DNA of 19,567 nucleotides from Acidimicrobiia bacterium (GTDB lineage Bacteria > Actinomycetota > Acidimicrobiia > Acidimicrobiales > Hopanoidiivorantaceae). Numbering within the stretch: position 1 is the first letter of the stretch; each line of letters opens with the position of its first letter. A program made the position numbers and the translations under genes. Shown piece after piece: positions 1 to 6,293 of the stretch. Location: assembly GCA_020027305.1 (NCBI GenBank), contig JAHRAM010000122.1, positions 1 through 19,567 on the forward strand. Direction: 5' to 3'. Below the pieces are notes generated by a model, which was given only the letters and a program-made list of their open reading frames with translations, had not been told where the DNA came from and made no database searches.

Positions 1-1115
1 ACCACACGCAAATCAACATTTGGCAACGGGCGCCCCTCTGTCTCTGCCAGCTTTTCGTCTGGGTCTCCCACATCGCCCATTGTCAAAATCGGAACTTCCG
101 TCAACCCCCAGCCAGACACCACGCCGACTCCGCCCAACTCTTTTTTCACATCATAGTGAAGTTGCGGTGGCTTAGGCGCCCCACCCCCTGTGCAACACCG
201 CAAGTTTGGAAACAACGGCTGGTCGGGATTTTGCCTTTGGCGGGCAAGATATGCCAAATGAAATGCTGTTCCCGAACCTGCCACAGTCACGCCTTCTTTT
301 GCCATGAAGTCAAGCGTGGTTTCTGGGTTAAAGGCTTCTGACAATAATTTACACACCCCAAACTGAAGCGCAGAAAAAAGCCAGACGATTCCGCCCACAT
401 GAGTGAAGGGGAAAGCAAGGATTGAGCGGTCATCTTTGTTTATTCCTAAACGAGTTGACATTCCAACCGACACGGCAGCAATAGAGCCGTCTGTGTGAAG
501 CGCTCCTTTTGGTTCGGCGGTCGTTCCAGAAGTATATAGCAACCAACGAACAGGCAAATCGCTTGGGTCGTCTGGAGCATCTGGTTCTGGTGGCAAGTTT
601 GCCTCGCCTTTTGAAAGCTGTGAAACTTGTGAAATATCTCCTGCGGGGAACTCATCGGGGGAAACCGCCAGCACTTCCATTCCACTGCCATTTTCAACTG
701 CCACGTTTTTTGCCATCTGCTCAAAGTCAAACCCACCAAAGTCTTTTGGCACGATGAGCAACTTTGAACCAGCCTGCTTCGTGCAGAAGCCAACTTCTTT
801 TTCTCTATATATCGGCAAGATGGGATTTTGTAAAACCCCTATGCGATTGAGCGCTGCTGCCAAAGCAACTGAGTCAACCCAAGTCGGCAATTGCCAAGAA
901 ACCGTGTCGTCAGGCAAAAGCCCCATACCCACCAAACCAGCCGCCATAGTTTCAACCCGCTCTTTGAAATCACCAAACGTCACTCGCCTGCCAGCATCAT
1001 CTACCAACATTTCTTGCTCGGGGGAGTGCTCCGCTCGCTTACACAGCAACTCCCAGAGGTTCCGCCCTTGCAAAACTTCTTCGCCTGCCTGTTTTTTAGA
1101 TTTCTTGTCAGCCAT
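1..1115 (-). CDS. Acyl-CoA synthetase / AMP-dependent ligase (partial, C-terminus beyond window)
   Basis: Class I adenylate-forming enzyme that would activate a carboxylic acid with ATP and ligate it to CoA. The minus-strand frame is open from the ATG at 1115-1113 to the window edge (371 codons). The AMP-binding P-loop reads YTSGTTAEPKG (about residues 195-205), and a GWGLTE motif lies near residue 332. The family is usually 500-550 residues, so about a third, including the C-terminal lid domain, is missing. No strong Shine-Dalgarno precedes the ATG (only AAAGATAG). The truncated P450 gene lies directly upstream on the same strand, a pairing seen in sterol or lipid side-chain catabolism in actinobacteria. 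The exact substrate cannot be read from the sequence; a fatty, bile or alicyclic acid is possible. Confidence 0.9.
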   Translation of the reverse strand, partial: MADKKSKKQAGEEVLQGRNLWELLCKRAEHSPEQEMLVDDAGRRVTFGDFKERVETMAAGLVGMGLLPDDTVSWQLPTWVDSVALAAALNRIGVLQNPILPIYREKEVGFCTKQAGSKLLIVPKDFGGFDFEQMAKNVAVENGSGMEVLAVSPDEFPAGDISQVSQLSKGEANLPPEPDAPDDPSDLPVRWLLYTSGTTAEPKGALHTDGSIAAVSVGMSTRLGINKDDRSILAFPFTHVGGIVWLFSALQFGVCKLLSEAFNPETTLDFMAKEGVTVAGSGTAFHLAYLARQRQNPDQPLFPNLRCCTGGGAPKPPQLHYDVKKELGGVGVVSGWGLTEVPILTMGDVGDPDEKLAETEGRPLPNVDLRV

Positions 1116-1128
1116 ATTTTTACTATCT

Positions 1129-1629
1129 TTATTTTTCACATATAAATTTTTTCACACATATATATAATGTCAACCTATTTACATTTTGCCAAGAAATTAG
1201 CAGTGAGAAAAATGGGGATGGAGGGGTGAACCCGCGATTCACCAGTTTGCGAAAGCGAGTGTGCTTGGGTGGATCCATCGTCAGCATCATAGCATCAGTA
1301 GAAACGCGCTGGATGTCTTCAGAAATTTCGTGCATCTGCGTTCCGCCAACATTTGAGGAAAACAATTTGGCATCACGATTTACTTCACGCAAAGGCTCAT
1401 AAGTGCAAACTGCCCAAAACCCAGGCCCCTGCCCGGCATGTCCGACACTTTGTGACTCGTCAAACCAGTGAACCCCTTGCCCCTCGGCTCGCAACTTCTT
1501 AAACCAATCGTGGTGTTTTTGCTCTTGAAAAGCGACCATATCCCAAAGGTCAACTTCTGGAGCAAATTCATTTATTGTGACGCCCCTGTCGGTTCCACTA
1601 TCTATGGTGGTTGTTGCGTTTTCGCTCAT
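1129..1629 (-). pseudogene. Cytochrome P450, N-terminal remnant (CYP125/CYP142-like)
   Basis: The N-terminal part of a bacterial P450. The ATG at 1629-1627 has a good Shine-Dalgarno (AAGGAG, 7 nt spacer). The frame carries the P450 C-helix signature MDPPKHTRFRKLVNRGFTP at about residues 117-135. Directly after GFTP (near position 1234) the homology stops. The frame then runs about 32 codons through AT-rich sequence, apparently the upstream region of the acyl-CoA ligase, to a TAA at 1129. The I-helix, ExxR motif and heme-binding Cys loop are absent, and too little sequence separates this gene from the ligase to hold them. P450s are about 400 residues, so this looks like a clean deletion of roughly two thirds of the gene. 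It cannot be a functional monooxygenase. Subfamily assignment rests on the C-helix region only. Confidence 0.85.
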
Positions 1630-1839
1630 AATCAAGCTCCTTTTTGGCTACAGATAAATCGCCGAGTTTAAGAAATTGCAGTCAATCGCTAAAAACTATT
1701 CAATCTCGGCGAAAAAATCTTATTTCTTAAAATTATAGCCTCACAAAAGCAAAATAAAAATCACTAGCGAGTTTTTTGCTAAAACATATTATTTTCCTAA
1801 ACTAAAAATACGAGCAGAAAGCTCACACATATACCCACA

Positions 1840-1876
1840 TATAATATAGTAGGCAAAATATAGCAGGCAAAAGGAG
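1840..1876 (+). promoter_or_regulatory. Putative -10 box and Shine-Dalgarno of the alcohol dehydrogenase gene
   Basis: A perfect TATAAT lies at 1840-1845, and a strong Shine-Dalgarno (AAGGAG, 1871-1876) sits 7 nt before the ATG at 1884. A recognisable -35 is lacking. Two imperfect 14-nt tandem copies (TAGTAGGCAAAATA and TAGCAGGCAAAAGG, 1847-1874) lie between the -10 and the start. The good ribosome site supports initiation at 1884, upstream of the in-frame TGA, rather than at the internal ATG at 2022, which has none. The rest of the 1636-1883 spacer is AT-rich and shows nothing else recognisable. Confidence 0.5.
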
Positions 1877-1883
1877 CGAAAAA

Positions 1884-2969
1884 ATGAAGGCAGCAGTATT
1901 AAACAATGTCGGCGACACCGACCTAGAAGTCGCAGACGACATAGAGTTGTGCGACCTAGACCCCACTGAGGTTCTTGTCAAAATCACCCATACTGGCATT
2001 TGACACTCAGATGTCAGCGCAATGAATGGAACAATTCCATTGGGGCAAGCTCCAGCTGTGCTCGGCCACGAGGGAGCTGGCATCGTGGAAGAAGTTGGCG
2101 ATGCCGTGACAAATGTGGCTCCAGGAGACCATGTGATTATTGCGTGGTCGCCTCCTTGCGGGCATTGCATTAATTGCATTGGGCGGAAGCAACCCAATCT
2201 ATGTTCGGTTATGCAGTTTGGAGCGATGGCAAAGCCGCATTTTCTTAGGGGTGGAAAAGAAATCGGTTCTATGGCAGGCACTGGCACATTTTCTGAAAAG
2301 ATGATTATCACTCAAGAGGGTGTTGTCAAGATTGATGAAGACATTCCACTAGATATCGCCTCGCTCATTGGTTGTGGCGTGATGACTGGCGTGGGAGCAT
2401 CCCTCAACACAGCAAAAATTACACCTGGCTCATCGGTCGTGGTGTTTGGCGCTGGCGGGGTCGGAATCTCAGCCATTCAAGGTGCCCGCATCGCAGGAGC
2501 TGCCGAGATTGTTGCCGTTGACACAAACCCCATCAAGCTAGACGAGTCAAAGAAGTTTGGAGCCACCCACTCTGTTCTGCCTGACGACCTAGAAGGTGCC
2601 AAGATGGAAATCACTGGTGGCGAAGGGTTCGATTTTGGAATGGAATGCATTGGCCACCCCGAAACCATGCGTGCCACTTGGGATGCCACCCGCCGAGGAG
2701 GCACAACCTGCATCGTTGGCGTAGGGCGAATGGAAGAGCTGTTTAGCCTGAGCGCCTTTGAAATCTTTTATGCTGAAAAGGTTTTGATTGGCTCTTATTA
2801 TGGTGGCACCGACATTCGCACCGACTTCCACAAACTGCTGCGTCTTTGGAAATATGGCAAGCTAGATTTGGAAGGAATGATTAGTCGGCGTCTCAAGTTG
2901 GATGAAATCAACCCTGCTCTTGAAGCACTTCGAGCAGGCGATGTTGTGCGGCAGGTTATTGAATTCTAA
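1884..2969 (+). CDS. Zinc-dependent alcohol dehydrogenase (MDR), with in-frame TGA at the catalytic Cys; candidate selenoprotein
   Basis: NAD-dependent medium-chain zinc alcohol dehydrogenase oxidising a primary alcohol or aldehyde adduct in the cytoplasm; 361 codons, normal for the family. Translation from 1884 gives MKAAVLNNVGDTDLEV, and codon 40 (2001-2003) is TGA in the context THTGI-x-HSDVSAMNG, where MDR alcohol dehydrogenases carry the catalytic-zinc Cys. The other catalytic ligands are present: His62 (GHEGAG) and Cys164 (IGCGVMTG). The structural-zinc cysteines are 92, 95, 98 and 107; the last gap is one residue longer than the usual x7. The Rossmann motif GAGGVG is at 189-194, followed by an Asp (VAVD) favouring NAD. 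No other lesion is seen. The frame can be read as a selenoprotein, as a Cys-suppressed gene, or as a fresh nonsense mutant that would leave a 39-residue peptide. It overlaps the next gene by about 11 nt (or 29 nt). Confidence 0.85.
2001..2003 (+). other. In-frame TGA codon replacing the catalytic-zinc Cys (candidate Sec codon)
   Basis: This codon is exactly 39 codons after the ATG at 1884, and the frame continues open for 321 further codons with full alcohol dehydrogenase homology. It replaces Cys in the family motif G-[IV]-C-H-[ST]-D. TGA terminates at least two other genes here (16862-16864 and 18100-18102), so a genome-wide TGA reassignment is unlikely. The following base is C. Confidence 0.7.
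2020..2042 (+). promoter_or_regulatory. Stem-loop downstream of the TGA (possible bacterial SECIS)
   Basis: Two alternative hairpins start 16-21 nt after the TGA. The more stable one by eye is a perfect 7-bp stem, AATGGAA (2025-2031) with TTCCATT (2035-2041), and a CAA triloop. The other pairs CAATG (2020-2024) with CATTG (2038-2042), has a one-base bulge, then two A-T pairs, and an 8-nt loop TGGAACAA with G at its second position, 25 nt after the TGA. A G early in the apical loop at about 16-37 nt fits the usual bacterial SECIS description. The region is coding and the fold is unproven. Confidence 0.3.
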
Positions 2970-3732
2970 GTCCGCCACAGCAGCTATCATTTTGGCAGCG
3001 GGGGATGGCTCGCGATTTGATGGCAATACCCATAAACTTCTAATCGAGTTTCAGGGAAAGCCCCTCGTTGTTTGGGCGGTGGAAGCTGCTAGCGCTGCTG
3101 ACATTGAACCACTCATTATTGAAATACCCGATAGTGAAGAGGCAGATGACAACAGAGATGGCAGAAGAGACGACAGGCGAAATGACAAGCGAGACGACAA
3201 AAGATACGATAAGCAAAAATCTCCAGCAAAAAAATTTACGCCAGAACCAGAGACAAACACGAAATTCCAAGACATATATATTGTGATGGGTGCAACCGAT
3301 TTGTCAGAGGTTTTGTCTAGTGGCTTGAAAAAAGATACGCTAGAGAAAACCACATTCATCCAAAACGATAGCTGGCAAAGCGGGCAGGGATGCTCACTAA
3401 ATATTGCGGTGTCGTGTGCCAAAAGAGACGGGCACAAGAGTGTGGTCGTTGGTTTGGCAGATGCCCCACTGGTGCCATCCAGTGCTTGGGCAAAAGTTGC
3501 ATCCACTGAGGGGGCTATAGTGACTGCCGCCTATGACACGAAAGAAAAATCAGGTTTCCGCTCGCCGCCAGTGAAGCTAGAAGACCGAGTTTGGGAGTGG
3601 CTACCGCTTGGCGGAGATGAGGGCGCAAGGATTTTGATGAAAAAACGCCCCGGGCTTGTCGTGGAAGCCAAGTGCGAGGGCAACCCAGCCGACATCGACA
3701 CGGTTGCTGACTTAGAAAACCTTAAATTTTAA
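2959..3732 (+). CDS. MobA/MocA-like nucleotidyltransferase with a charged insert
   Basis: A single-domain NTP transferase of the type that makes molybdopterin cytosine (or guanine) dinucleotide or activates related cofactors. The N-terminal nucleotide-binding motif reads IILAAGDGSRF (residues 10-20 from this start), with K26 following. Further family motifs are SGQGCSLNIA, GLADAPLVPSSAW and GDEGARILM, with a C-terminal DIDTVADLE. Start choice is uncertain: TTG at 2959 (257 aa, overlapping the alcohol dehydrogenase end by 11 nt) or ATG at 2941 preceded by AGCAGGCG. The open frame extends further upstream only inside the dehydrogenase gene. Residues 58-104 form a highly charged, repeat-containing insert between core strands, absent from typical relatives. 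It is convergent with a CoxG-like gene 5 nt away, supporting a role in maturing a molybdenum hydroxylase. Confidence 0.8.
   Translation: MNSKSATAAIILAAGDGSRFDGNTHKLLIEFQGKPLVVWAVEAASAADIEPLIIEIPDSEEADDNRDGRRDDRRNDKRDDKRYDKQKSPAKKFTPEPETNTKFQDIYIVMGATDLSEVLSSGLKKDTLEKTTFIQNDSWQSGQGCSLNIAVSCAKRDGHKSVVVGLADAPLVPSSAWAKVASTEGAIVTAAYDTKEKSGFRSPPVKLEDRVWEWLPLGGDEGARILMKKRPGLVVEAKCEGNPADIDTVADLENLKF
3163..3210 (+). repeat. Four in-frame 12-nt repeats encoding [RK]R-x-D tetrapeptides
   Basis: Four degenerate 12-nt units in the nucleotidyltransferase gene encode RRDD, RRND, KRDD and KRYD. They sit in a wider Asp/Arg/Lys-rich stretch that probably forms a flexible, disordered surface loop. Expansion by replication slippage is the likely origin. 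Confidence 0.75.
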
Positions 3733-3737
3733 GACGG

Positions 3738-4379
3738 CTATTCTTTGGGAGGCTTTTTTGTGAAGGCCTTTTTAATTCCCTGCCCTGCCTTCATTGCTGC
3801 TCCTGCCACGTTGCCTGCCATCTTCACTCCCTTTGAAGCTCCCTCTAAAATGTCAACTGCTTCCACTTCTTCTGTTGCCCCTTCTTTTCCGTTCTCTTTT
3901 CCTTTTGGTGTTCCCTCTTCTTCTCTCGAATCTCCATTTTTGCTCAAAAGATTTTGAAGGTTGTCGGCAAACTGCCCCATTAGTTTGGCGCTGATGTCTG
4001 CCATAACGCCCCTTCCAAATTGTGCCACTTTGCCAGTGACTGACAAATCAGTCACGACCGCCACTTTTGTTTTTCCACCAAAATCAGAGAGAGCTACATT
4101 GATGTTGGCGCTAGCATTGCCCGCCCCTTTGGAATCTCTGCCCTCTGCTTTGATGACCATCTTTTTCTCAGCATCATTTCGCTCAAGGATTGTAGCAACA
4201 CCTTTATATTGTGTGGTGATTGGGCCGACCTTCACCTTCACCATCCCTGAATATTCATTTCCATCGCCCGCTTCTACCTGAGCGCCAGGCAGACACGAGG
4301 CAACTTGTTCAACATTTGAAAAAATCTCCCACACTTCATCAATTGGGTTGCCCACCTCAAATTCATTTTCAAGTTCCAT
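3738..4379 (-). CDS. CoxG-family SRPBCC protein (carbon monoxide dehydrogenase subunit G-like)
   Basis: 213 aa. Residues 1-145 match the CoxG/SRPBCC fold: MELENEFEV, then PIDEVWEIFSNVEQVASCLPG (20-residue-scale family signature near residues 12-32), VKVKVGPITTQYKG, and an amphipathic C-terminal helix of the domain (GRGVMADISAKLMGQFADNL). CoxG homologues occur in molybdenum CO dehydrogenase/hydroxylase clusters, where they have been linked to maturation, membrane attachment or quinone binding. After residue 145 comes a Glu/Lys/Gly-rich linker and a basic tail ending KKAFTKKPPKE, which could contact the membrane. No CO dehydrogenase structural genes are in the window. The start has no Shine-Dalgarno; a TAAAAT lies 7 nt upstream. 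It is convergent with the MobA-like gene and divergent from DUF501. Confidence 0.85.
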   Translation of the reverse strand: MELENEFEVGNPIDEVWEIFSNVEQVASCLPGAQVEAGDGNEYSGMVKVKVGPITTQYKGVATILERNDAEKKMVIKAEGRDSKGAGNASANINVALSDFGGKTKVAVVTDLSVTGKVAQFGRGVMADISAKLMGQFADNLQNLLSKNGDSREEEGTPKGKENGKEGATEEVEAVDILEGASKGVKMAGNVAGAAMKAGQGIKKAFTKKPPKE

Positions 4380-4386
4380 AAATCTA

Positions 4387-4427
4387 TTTTAGCTTTTCTT
4401 TTGTCTACTCTTTTAAAAATATAAAAT
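4387..4427. promoter_or_regulatory. Divergent -10 boxes for coxG-like and DUF501 genes (leaderless starts)
   Basis: On the minus strand TAAAAT (4392-4387) lies exactly 7 nt before the CoxG-like ATG. On the plus strand TAAAAT (4422-4427) lies exactly 7 nt before the DUF501 ATG. Neither gene has a Shine-Dalgarno. That spacing puts transcription starts at or next to the A of each ATG, predicting leaderless mRNAs, which are common in actinobacteria. No convincing -35 boxes are seen. Confidence 0.45.
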
Positions 4428-4434
4428 ATGTGAG

Positions 4435-4902
4435 ATGGCGATTGCTGATAAAAAAAAGATTACCTCAAAAGATATTGAAGCAGTTGCCCAACTGCTGGGG
4501 CGAGAGCCTCAGGGGGATTTTGAAGTGGTGGCTAGAACAGATAGCGGAGCGCCTAGGGTGATTAAGAATTTTCCGCTCCTTTATGATTTGACCCCGATGC
4601 CTACGCTTTATTGGCTGGTGGATTCAGATGACTGCCTAAAGGTTTCTCAGTTAGAATCAAAGGGATTTGTAAAGCTGGCAGAAAAAGAAGTCTCAGCTGA
4701 GACGCTGGCAGAAGCCCACGAACAATATAGAATTTTGCGAGACGAAATCATGAAACAAGAGTGCCCTGACCATGACGGCCCAACACCATCTGGTGGGGTT
4801 GGTGGAACAGCAAGGGGAGTGAAATGTTTGCACGCCCACTATGCTTGGCATTTAGCAGGTGGTGATGACCCTGTTGGCAAGTGGCTTCTTCAGCATCTCT
4901 AA
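4435..4902 (+). CDS. DUF501 family protein
   Basis: 155 aa, function unknown. Family features are the C-terminal segment GGVGGTARGVKCLHAHYAWH (about residues 118-137) with its Cys and His residues, and the LGREPQG segment near the N-terminus. DUF501 genes are typical of actinobacteria, where they commonly sit directly upstream of ppx/gppA, often after eno and a ftsB/divIC-like gene. Here the ppx partner follows after 14 nt, but the upstream neighbour is a divergent CoxG-like gene. The ATG is chosen because the homologous region begins right after it and a -10 box lies 7 nt upstream; no Shine-Dalgarno is visible. An A8 tract at the 5' end is in frame. Confidence 0.9.
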   Translation: MAIADKKKITSKDIEAVAQLLGREPQGDFEVVARTDSGAPRVIKNFPLLYDLTPMPTLYWLVDSDDCLKVSQLESKGFVKLAEKEVSAETLAEAHEQYRILRDEIMKQECPDHDGPTPSGGVGGTARGVKCLHAHYAWHLAGGDDPVGKWLLQHL

Positions 4903-4916
4903 TTAAGGTATTCAAC

Positions 4917-5861
4917 ATGAATTTCGCATGTATTGATTGTGGCAGCCATTCCACACGGCTTCTAATTGCAGAAACCCCAAAGGCAAGTGCCATGCCGGCC
5001 ACCCTTCACAGAGATATGCAGATAACAAAAATGGGTGAGGGTGTGCAAGAAACAGGTGAGCTATCTAGTGAAAGCATCAAACGCACCTTAGACGTTATTA
5101 AAGAATATGTGAATGCGCTAGACGAGTTTGAGGTTCCCAAATCTAACTTGAAAATAATTGCCACAGCAGCTGCGCGCATGGCAAACAACCGAGACGAGCT
5201 ATTTGAAAGTATTCAAAAATTGACTGGCGTAGAAGTTGAACTTTTAGATGGCGACAAAGAAGCAAGCCTAACTTTTCTTGGGGCAGTCGGCACACTTGAG
5301 GCATCCAAGTCAAAAACGTTCCAATCCCCATATCTCTGCTTAGACATCGGCGGCGGTTCAAGCGAGTTCAGCTTCGGTAGCACTTCCAAATGTGAGGCCT
5401 CCGTTTCATTTGACATCGGCAGCGTAAACCTAACTGAAAAATACATTAGCCATGACCCTGTCAAACCCGAAGAGTTGCATTCTTGCTTGTCGGTGGTGGA
5501 AGCTCACCTGAGCGATTTAGTTCAACAAATTCCACAAGTTACAAACACAAAAACATTTCTTGGCACAGCTGGAACAATCACCACAGTAGCAGCAGTTGAG
5601 CTAGGGTTTTATGACCCAGAAAAAGTTCATCACTTTCGCCTCAGTATTGACGCGGTTGAAGATGTGTTCCGCACCTTAAGCACAGAAAACCGTGAGCAGC
5701 GATTGGCAAACCCTGGCCTTCACCCAGGCAGGGCAGATGTAATTGTGGCAGGTCTCACGGTGCTTGTTAAAACTATGCGATTTTTTAATTTCACAGAATG
5801 CATTGTTTCTGAATCTGATTTACTAGAAGGCGCTATTTTGGAGATGACAGATAATGGGTAG
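4917..5861 (+). CDS. ppx: Ppx/GppA-type exopolyphosphatase
   Basis: Hydrolyses terminal phosphates of polyphosphate and/or pppGpp in the cytoplasm. 314 aa, the usual short actinobacterial size. It belongs to the ASKHA fold: phosphate-1 loop IDCGSHSTRLLI at residues 6-17 (relatives usually have IDIGTNSTRLL), KIIATAAARMANN, phosphate-2 loop LDIGGGSSEFSFG starting at D143, then LGTAGTITTVAA and HPGRADVIVAG near the C-terminus. The frame is open further upstream, but the ATG at 4917 (N-terminus MNFACIDCGS) fits the family and has a weak AAGG about 9 nt before it. It follows DUF501 by 14 nt, probably as one operon. Cys8 in the first loop is unusual. Confidence 0.9.
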   Translation: MNFACIDCGSHSTRLLIAETPKASAMPATLHRDMQITKMGEGVQETGELSSESIKRTLDVIKEYVNALDEFEVPKSNLKIIATAAARMANNRDELFESIQKLTGVEVELLDGDKEASLTFLGAVGTLEASKSKTFQSPYLCLDIGGGSSEFSFGSTSKCEASVSFDIGSVNLTEKYISHDPVKPEELHSCLSVVEAHLSDLVQQIPQVTNTKTFLGTAGTITTVAAVELGFYDPEKVHHFRLSIDAVEDVFRTLSTENREQRLANPGLHPGRADVIVAGLTVLVKTMRFFNFTECIVSESDLLEGAILEMTDNG

Positions 5862-5954
5862 CTAATAAATAGTTTCAAACTAAAACAGATTTTTGTAAGG
5901 CTGCAAAAGGTAAAAAGCTGTTCGCGCCTTGAAATAGCTAAGGATGCGGGCAAT

Positions 5955-6232
5955 TTACAAAAGGATAGACACAAGCAGAAATATTCCGATTCCTGCAATC
6001 AATAAAAATAAGACCAAAAAATGAAATTTCAATCGATTGCCTAGCTGAAAATTTATATTCATATTTTCAAGCTCTTCTATTAAGGGTTTAGGCTTCCCTT
6101 TCTTTAAAAAGCAGTGAAAATATAAGGTCCTAAAATTTCTCTAGTTGTTAGTATGCGATTTTTTGAATCCCCTTGTCTACCTCCGAACAGAAATTGTTTA
6201 AATGTTGGTCTTACTGGTTTTTGGTCCCCCAT
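5955..6232 (-). pseudogene. Small single-pass membrane protein A, interrupted by a -1 frameshift
   Basis: From the ATG at 6232-6230 the frame gives 42 aa (MGDQKPVRPTFKQF..., then GGRQGDSKNRILTTREILG...FTAF) and stops at TAA 6106-6104. Reading one base back at the T5 run (6106-6110) continues LKKGKPKPLIEELENM, then a C-terminal membrane helix (FHFLVLFLLIAGIGIFLLVS), ending at TAA 5957-5955. The joined product is about 92 aa with one C-terminal membrane segment. The segment NRILTTREILG resembles NRYITLREAWG of the neighbouring gene, which supports both frames being genuinely coding. Family and function are not recognised. The break may be a real mutation, recoding or a sequencing undercall. No clear Shine-Dalgarno. 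Confidence 0.6.
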
Positions 6233-6293
6233 TATGAATTTTTTTATATTTCGAGATTTAAATTAAAAGGAATCAAAAAACCAAAAAGTTATC

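Noticed and set aside
754..1167. 137-codon open frame on the plus strand
   Set aside because: Antisense to the acyl-CoA ligase, whose motifs prove the minus strand is coding.
2001..2003. Genome-wide reassignment of TGA to an amino acid
   Set aside because: TGA ends the DUF368 gene (16862-16864) and the SnoaL-like gene (18100-18102) at the expected family lengths, and Trp is encoded by TGG throughout.
2902..2958. Nucleotidyltransferase starting at the ATG at 2902
   Set aside because: These codons lie fully inside the alcohol dehydrogenase gene and do not match the family N-terminus; 2941 or 2959 fits better.
2022..2969. Alcohol dehydrogenase starting at the internal ATG (315 aa)
   Set aside because: This start lacks a ribosome site and loses the N-terminal 46 residues, although homology and a strong Shine-Dalgarno exist upstream at 1884.
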